Assembly (NCBI GenBank): GCA_002427815.1 | Contig: DIZF01000001.1 | Coordinates: 135,140 to 182,196 of the forward strand | DNA from: Ramlibacter tataouinensis | Lineage (GTDB): Bacteria > Pseudomonadota > Gammaproteobacteria > Burkholderiales > Burkholderiaceae_C | Direction: 5' to 3' | DNA: 47,057 nt | Shown: positions 42,276 through 47,057 of the stretch, piece after piece | Numbering within the stretch: the first letter of the stretch is position 1 | Layout: each line of letters begins with the position of its first letter | The notes under the pieces: model-generated | Told to the model about the DNA's origin: nothing | The model's database searches: none | Seen by the model: only the letters and a program-made list of their open reading frames with translations | Translations under genes and position numbers: made by a program

Positions 42276-43589
42276 CTACGGCCGCGCAGACTTGCTCGTC
42301 TTGGGGCGCTTTCGTGTCGGCTTACTCGCAGTGGGCTCAAGGGCCGGCTTAAGCCACTCCAAGAGTGTGCGGAGCTCGCCCGACGCGGCTTGAATGGTCT
42401 CGTTGTCCGGGACTTCGATGCCGTGCACGAGCTGATTGCGGAACCTACGTAAACGATCAGCAGAGGCGAAGAGCTCCTTCGGGGTCTCTAGGTGGTAGAG
42501 AAGACGGGACGACGGCATAGCGAGTGCCGTAATGCCGGCTCGGGCGGCTCGCAACCTGAGTCGCTTCTCGTATTCGATCCAAAGAGCCATGAACTCGCCA
42601 ATCGCTTGGGTTTGCGAGGCCCTGGACATGTCGCCCGTCAACGTGGCGACCGGTGCTTCGGAAAGGCGAATCTGCTCGTATGTCGTATACCGGGCGGGAT
42701 CCTCAGCAAGGATCTGATCAATGATCTGCTCCGACAGGGGTCTCTTCTCAAAGTCGCTATGAAGAACCTGCACATACTTGGCCAATTGGTCGGGCGTGTT
42801 GAGATTTACGGATTTCAGCAGTTCGTACAACACATCCACTCTACCCATCGCGGCTTCATTGACGTCGGCCACACTGAGATTCGCACGTGCAAGATCAAGT
42901 AGCGACGCCGCCAGATCGTAGTGATTCGCGTACTCACGGCCGTGAGTCGAAGCCCGGAGCTCTCCTGCACGCTGAAGCCGCTCGAGGGCGATTTCGCCTG
43001 AGAGCACCAGCCCATTCAATTCATCGAGAATCGCGTACTCCTCGTCGGAAAGAGTACCCTGCAGCGGTTTGTATACGAGGTCATGCTCGACCTCAGACCA
43101 TGCGTGCATGAGAACCGAAGCGACCTGCACTTCCACCTTGGCTTCCGAGTATCTCTTTTGAGATTCATTCAAGCTCGTATCGGGTATCCGGACGCGGTAA
43201 TGCGTTGCCCAATAGCCAGAGAATCGCTTCTTATAAGTAGGTTGCGCTGTCGTTGGGAATTCCTTGGGTTCATCCACAAGCACAAAAAGACCGCGAACTA
43301 TCTTCCCGACCTCCTCGCGTTCCCCTGGGAAGTACAGCGCGACCCGCACGCCAGAAAGATCAACGATGTCCTTGTAGATGTCCTCTACGTCGTTGTAGTT
43401 TGCCTTGCCCGACCGCTGTCGCACTTTCTCTTCAAGTCGAGTGGGATTCTTGGCGCGGGACGTGACGATTGCGCGTACGCCAGCGGACCGAAGATTGACT
43501 TCAAGGATTTGCGCCACCATTCGACACGACTGTTCGTAGAAGTCGAACTCCTTGCGGTACCGACGGATGAATTCAGCGATGAGATCCAA
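42276..43589 (-). CDS. RelA/SpoT-domain protein with HEPN-like C terminus
   Basis: A 437-aa protein. The N-terminal 180 residues are a ppGpp-synthetase-type domain: SRAKNPTRLEEKV (Arg45, Lys47), DIVDLSGVRVALYF (Asp77), SGYWATHYRV (Gly125, Tyr126, His130) and VEVQVASVLMHAWSEVEHDL (Glu153). The Arg normally after VxQ is replaced by Ala. After a helical middle, the C terminus has RNQLVHG at 384-390, an R-x4-H motif as in HEPN domains, then a Lys/Arg-rich tail. It could be a toxic alarmone synthetase or antiphage effector. The neighbourhood is lower in GC and holds gene remnants, which fits acquired DNA. Confidence 0.78.
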   Translation of the reverse strand: MDLIAEFIRRYRKEFDFYEQSCRMVAQILEVNLRSAGVRAIVTSRAKNPTRLEEKVRQRSGKANYNDVEDIYKDIVDLSGVRVALYFPGEREEVGKIVRGLFVLVDEPKEFPTTAQPTYKKRFSGYWATHYRVRIPDTSLNESQKRYSEAKVEVQVASVLMHAWSEVEHDLVYKPLQGTLSDEEYAILDELNGLVLSGEIALERLQRAGELRASTHGREYANHYDLAASLLDLARANLSVADVNEAAMGRVDVLYELLKSVNLNTPDQLAKYVQVLHSDFEKRPLSEQIIDQILAEDPARYTTYEQIRLSEAPVATLTGDMSRASQTQAIGEFMALWIEYEKRLRLRAARAGITALAMPSSRLLYHLETPKELFASADRLRRFRNQLVHGIEVPDNETIQAASGELRTLLEWLKPALEPTASKPTRKRPKTSKSARP

Positions 43590-43640
43590 AACAGCAGCCT
43601 CCCTGACTTGACGGCCTAACGCGATATAGACCGCACGAGA

Positions 43641-43937
43641 CTACTTGCACCATTGCTTCTCGCACGGAATTCCATCATTGTTCCCGTCCATCTTCGTTCC
43701 AGGACAGTTCTTCAGGAAGAACGTGGCCTCAGCGCAGGACGTCATTTGAGAACAATACGTTCGGCCATCGCAGGTAAACGACGCGGCGGCCGGCGTCAGG
43801 GACTCGCCGGGCTTGCTTGAGCCGACGGACGAAGGTTCTGCGGCGACAGCTCGCTGTGCACCGAGTCTGGCTTGGTATTTGCCATAGCCATACCAACCCA
43901 GCGCGGCGACAATTAGGACGACGATGAGGTTTTTCAT
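43641..43937 (-). CDS. Excalibur calcium-binding domain protein
   Basis: A 98-aa protein starting MKNLIVVLIVAALGWYGYGK at 43937, with an N-terminal membrane anchor or signal. The C-terminal 40 residues are an excalibur-like domain: FTCDGRTYCSQMTSCAEATF and the calcium-type loop DGNNDGIPCEKQWC, with several cysteines. It likely sits at the cell surface or in the periplasm. Function is unknown. Confidence 0.82.
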   Translation of the reverse strand: MKNLIVVLIVAALGWYGYGKYQARLGAQRAVAAEPSSVGSSKPGESLTPAAASFTCDGRTYCSQMTSCAEATFFLKNCPGTKMDGNNDGIPCEKQWCK

Positions 43938-44050
43938 TTCAGGTTCTTTCAAACCGGGCGGCGTTCCAGCGCCGCTTGACCGCGTTCGAGGATTTCACTG
44001 GCTCGCCCAGCGTTTCGCGCGGGCCACCGGGTGCTTTGATGAGTTGAACA

Positions 44051-44794
44051 TCACCGCGTCTTTCCTTCTTTCATGTCCTTCTCGGCCGAAGCAATCACCT
44101 CGCTGAGCACCATCCTGACGTCCGCAGACTGGGAGGCCAATTCGTTGCGACAGACAACCATCACTCGCTCATGCTGAATGGCGTTTGAGATAAGAGACCA
44201 CCTGGCGGCACCACCGACCAAGAGGCGTGGCACATCACCCCGAATATTGACCCACGGCAAGGCCGTGATGATCCTGGCAACCGGCGCAGCGTCACCAGTG
44301 GCCATGAAGTAACCCCAAAGGGCGTCGAGCACCCAAGGTCCCTCTTCAAGGGGAAGGTCAAGCAGGCCGAGAGGTACACTGGCCAACAAATGCTCGATCA
44401 TGGCCTTGTGCGCTGGCATCGTTTTCAAAAACCGTTCAAGGAGAGGCTTCGCTTCCGGGTTGCCCGAGTACCAGATTCCCAGGATGCCGACTGGTTGATC
44501 GACTTTCGCCAGGGTCGCGAACTGTTTGGCCAGCGTCTGTGCCATCGAGGGGCTCTTGTTGGCAACGCCAGCGATAAAGCCGATGAACGGAGCGGCTTTT
44601 CCGTTCTGCATGAAGCCCTTGGAACTGGCTGCGCGTATTGCTTCGCCAACCCGCTGAGGCTCGGGCTGGACATAGTAATACGTGATCCATTGACCCAGTG
44701 TTTGCGCATCGGAAAACTTGTCTGTCGCAGCGAATCCGGCTGAACACGCCAGCGCGAGCGCGAGAACGAGTGAGCGCCAAAGCGCTTTCAGCAT
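44051..44794 (-). CDS. Exported protein of unknown function
   Basis: A 247-aa protein from the ATG at 44794 with a signal peptide (MLKALWRSLVLALALACSAG, cleavage near FAA/TDKF). The remainder is mostly helical, with YYYVQPEPQRVGEAIRAASS and LLASVPLGLLDLPLEEGPWV. I recognise no family. The upstream extension to 44950 lacks signal-peptide logic and is rejected. It ends in a charged tail (EKDMKEGKTR). Confidence 0.65.
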   Translation of the reverse strand: MLKALWRSLVLALALACSAGFAATDKFSDAQTLGQWITYYYVQPEPQRVGEAIRAASSKGFMQNGKAAPFIGFIAGVANKSPSMAQTLAKQFATLAKVDQPVGILGIWYSGNPEAKPLLERFLKTMPAHKAMIEHLLASVPLGLLDLPLEEGPWVLDALWGYFMATGDAAPVARIITALPWVNIRGDVPRLLVGGAARWSLISNAIQHERVMVVCRNELASQSADVRMVLSEVIASAEKDMKEGKTR

Positions 44795-45060
44795 GCTTAT
44801 TGGCGTTGCGGCGCAGATGTCGCATGGACACACAGCACTCGAATGAGCCATGGAAGCCGTCCCTCCCCTGTCGCGATTCGTCCGCCGGCTCGATCGGCCG
44901 CGTTCAACGAACCCGCTCAGAACACTATACCGGCGGTATTCGAAACGCAAAAGGCGGCCGCACCCTAGGCTCCCGTGGAGCTTTGACGCCGGACAAACCT
45001 CACCCTGCCAGCAGCAGGAGCGGGTTAGCTAAATGAGCGCACAGTCAATGCCGTTAACCC

Positions 45061-45963
45061 TCACGCAAGCGCCGCCGCATCGTCCGCCGCGCTCATCTCC
45101 ACCTGCCGCTGCAGCCGATTCCATCCCTCATCGACCTCGGCCTGCAGCGTGGCAACACCTTCCGGCTGGAGGTGCTGGTAGCGGCGCTGCAATCCCAGGT
45201 AGTCGCCGACTGGTCGCGTGCGGGTGGTGTGATTGAGCGTGTAGCGCGTACCGTCTTCCACTTCGTACAGCGGAAACGCGCCGGACTCCACCGCGTAGCG
45301 CGAAGCCGTGAGGCCGCCGTCGTCGGCCAGGCCCCAGCCGTCCAGGCACGGCACCAGCAGGGTGATGATGCGAAAGCCCCGCATCGCCTTGGCCTTCTCG
45401 ACCTTGCGCACCAGGTCGGGCAGGAAGCCGACGCTGGCGGTGGCGGCATAGGGCACCTGGTGCGCGGCCATGATCGCCGTGAGGTTCTTCTTGCGTGTGC
45501 TCTTGCCCGCCGGCGTGGTGCCGGTCTTGGCGTAGTGCGGCGTCGAGGAGGACTTCTGCGCGCCGGTGTTCATGTAGCCTTCGTTGTCGAGGCAGAAGTA
45601 CAGGATATTCTCGTTGCGCTCGGCGGCCGACGAGAGGCACTGGAAGCCGATGTCGTAGGTGCCGCCGTCGCCGGCGAGCACGATCACCTGGGTCTTGTGC
45701 TTGCCCTGCGCATCGAGCGCGCGGCGCAGCCCCGACGCTGCAGCGGCGCTGGCCTCCAACGTCGGCTGGTACACCGGCATGTGCAGCGAGCTGAAGGGCT
45801 GCGGGCCGGCGATGATGGCCATGCACGAGGGCGGGATCACCGCCATGGTGTCGGGGCCCATCGTCGCCAGCACATGGCGCACCGACAGGGCTTCCACGCA
45901 GCCGGGACAGGCGGCGTGGCCGGAACACAGCATCGGCGGATTGGGCAGATCGAGTTTTTGCAT
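45061..45963 (-). CDS. padI: 2-oxoacid:acceptor oxidoreductase beta subunit, probable phenylglyoxylate oxidoreductase
   Basis: A 300-aa PorB-family subunit starting MQKLDLPNPPMLCSGHAACP at 45963. The thiamine diphosphate site is GDGGTYDIGFQCLSSAAERN, followed by LDNEGYMNTGAQKSSSTPHY. Cysteines for a [4Fe-4S] cluster (C13, C19, C22 region and one downstream) are present. It oxidises phenylglyoxylate to benzoyl-CoA and CO2 with the alpha subunit. Pyruvate or another oxoacid is possible from sequence alone; the pad and paaK genes in the window favour phenylglyoxylate. Confidence 0.78.
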   Translation of the reverse strand: MQKLDLPNPPMLCSGHAACPGCVEALSVRHVLATMGPDTMAVIPPSCMAIIAGPQPFSSLHMPVYQPTLEASAAAASGLRRALDAQGKHKTQVIVLAGDGGTYDIGFQCLSSAAERNENILYFCLDNEGYMNTGAQKSSSTPHYAKTGTTPAGKSTRKKNLTAIMAAHQVPYAATASVGFLPDLVRKVEKAKAMRGFRIITLLVPCLDGWGLADDGGLTASRYAVESGAFPLYEVEDGTRYTLNHTTRTRPVGDYLGLQRRYQHLQPEGVATLQAEVDEGWNRLQRQVEMSAADDAAALA

Positions 45964-45968
45964 GGTGT

Positions 45969-47057
45969 TCACCGGGCCCAGCTGGATTCGACGGAAGGCG
46001 CGCGGTCGAGCGCGCTGCGCAGGATGCCGGCGATCGATTCGGGCGATACGTTGACGCCGCCGACGCCGGCCAGGAAGCCGTGAATGCGCGGTGGCGCATC
46101 GACGCCGTACAGCGCACCGCGCAGTTCCTGATGCAGGATGCCGCCGATGCCCGGCGAATGGTTGCGGTCCAGCACCACCACGTCGGGCACGCCGGCCAGC
46201 GCCACCCGCAAGGCCTGTGCCGGCAAAGGACGGAACAGCCGCAGCTTCAGCAGCCCAACGGCATGGCCGGCTTCGCGCAGTGCATCGACAGCTACGCGGG
46301 CGGTGCCGCACATGCTGCCCATGGTGACGATCACGGCGCGTGCGCCGTCGCAGCGATAGCGCTCCAGCAGGCCGTGGCTGCGGCCGGTGCGCTCGCCCCA
46401 CTCGCGGTCGGCCTCCTGCGCGACGGTGAGCGCCCGCGCCATGGCTTCGCCGATCGCCTGGCGATGCCGGTAGAACATGTCCTGACTGACCACATTGCCC
46501 CACGAGGAGCCGAGGCCGATGTCGAGCCGGTTCACCGGTGCGTAGGGCGGCAGATAGCCGTCGACAAGTTCCTGCGAAGGCACCTGGACCGGTTCCAGCG
46601 CATGCGACACGTAGAAGGCGTCGAGGTTGACCATCGCCGGCAGGCTCACCTGCTCGGCCAGCCGGAACGCATGCAGCACGGTGTCCAGGCATTCCTGGGC
46701 CGTCTCGACGTAGTACTGGATCCAGCCGGTGTCGCGCTGGGCCAGGCTGTCGGTCTGGTCCGGCCAGAAGGCCCAGGGCGAAGCCACGGTGCGGTTGACG
46801 TTGGCCATCACGATGGCGGCCCGGGCCCCGCTGGCGTAATGCAGCACCTCGTGCATCAGCAACAGGCCCTGCGACGCAGTGGCCGTGAACACCCGGGAGC
46901 CGGCCAGCGAGGCCGGGATGCAGGCGGACAGCACCGAATGCTCGGATTCGGGCGTGAGGAATTCCGCGTCGAATTCGCCGCGCGCGTGAAAGTCGGTCAG
47001 CAGCTCCAGGATCGGCGTCTGCGGCGTGATCGGGTACACCGGCACCACTTGCGGGCG
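45969..47057 (-). CDS. padG: 2-oxoacid:acceptor oxidoreductase alpha subunit, 5' end outside window
   Basis: The C-terminal 362 codons of a PorA-family subunit. The frame is open to the window edge (RPQVVPVYPITPQTP), so the start lies beyond it. The family motif YPITPQTPILE, the ESEHSVLSACI segment and TASQGLLLMHEVL are present. It binds part of the thiamine diphosphate site together with the beta subunit, whose ATG follows 5 bases later. In Aromatoleum the alpha and beta genes are padG and padI, with padE, padF and padH nearby; those must lie outside this window. Confidence 0.78.
   Translation of the reverse strand, partial: RPQVVPVYPITPQTPILELLTDFHARGEFDAEFLTPESEHSVLSACIPASLAGSRVFTATASQGLLLMHEVLHYASGARAAIVMANVNRTVASPWAFWPDQTDSLAQRDTGWIQYYVETAQECLDTVLHAFRLAEQVSLPAMVNLDAFYVSHALEPVQVPSQELVDGYLPPYAPVNRLDIGLGSSWGNVVSQDMFYRHRQAIGEAMARALTVAQEADREWGERTGRSHGLLERYRCDGARAVIVTMGSMCGTARVAVDALREAGHAVGLLKLRLFRPLPAQALRVALAGVPDVVVLDRNHSPGIGGILHQELRGALYGVDAPPRIHGFLAGVGGVNVSPESIAGILRSALDRAPSVESSWAR

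Noticed and set aside
44950..45060. Possible small gene or RNA between the orphan exported protein and padI
   Set aside because: No frame with a start and ribosome-binding site and no stable hairpin with a T run could be found.

Overview
The window looks like chromosomal DNA of a GC-rich betaproteobacterium of the Aromatoleum/Azoarcus/Thauera type that degrades aromatic compounds without oxygen. This rests on the gene content: phenylphosphate synthase, 4-hydroxybenzoyl-CoA reductase, phenylacetyl-CoA:acceptor oxidoreductase, and part of a phenylglyoxylate oxidoreductase. All of these feed benzoyl-CoA. The species cannot be named from the sequence alone. I see no rRNA, tRNA, CRISPR array or complete insertion sequence.

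Left part (1-9.5 kb). A branched-chain-type ABC transporter (livJ-like, livH, livM, livG and the start of livF) lies downstream of a hemerythrin and a double-GNAT acetyltransferase, all on the minus strand. Next come a multi-spanning NnrS-like membrane protein, a DUF2249 protein, a divergent crotonase homologue, a 4-hydroxybenzoyl-CoA thioesterase homologue and a rubrerythrin-like protein. The transporter probably imports an aromatic acid; the iron proteins suggest protection from O2 or NO.

Central minus-strand operon (about 23.1 to 9.0 kb). The order is hot-dog thioesterase, padB, padC, padD, paaK, hcrC, hcrA, hcrB, an unusual zinc-ribbon/rubrerythrin/CoA-ligase fusion, crotonase, SDR and rubrerythrin. 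Most junctions overlap or are very short. Together the genes convert phenylacetate to phenylglyoxylate and 4-hydroxybenzoate to benzoyl-CoA. A GNAT plus Rrf2 pair resembling BadL/BadM is transcribed divergently. The promoters of this operon and of the hemerythrin operon share a 10-bp identical core inside a palindrome, next to an FNR-like site.

Phenol region (25.6-36 kb). A sigma54-dependent XylR/DmpR/MopR-type activator (minus strand) with an intact phenol pocket signature faces a plus-strand operon: ppsA, ppsB, one UbiD-family carboxylase, a Tm-1-like (UPF0261) protein, ppsC, a UbiX-family prenyltransferase and a TIGR02444-type protein. A good -24/-12 promoter and an upstream activator-like site lie between them, and an FNR-like site precedes the activator gene. 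The PpcA, PpcC and PpcD subunits known from Thauera phenylphosphate carboxylase are absent here.

Right part (36-45 kb). This is an accessory region: a nine-heme outer-surface-type lipoprotein, flanked by two copies of the 3' end of the TIGR02444 gene; LysE exporter, small lipoprotein, cupin, IS110 and racemase remnants, a DHFR-like reductase, a small repeat protein, a decayed SnoaL-like gene, a RelA/SpoT-domain protein with a HEPN-like C terminus, an excalibur protein and an exported protein of unknown function. The last 2 kb holds the beta and partial alpha subunits of a 2-oxoacid oxidoreductase, probably phenylglyoxylate oxidoreductase (PadI, PadG), completing the phenylacetate route to benzoyl-CoA.
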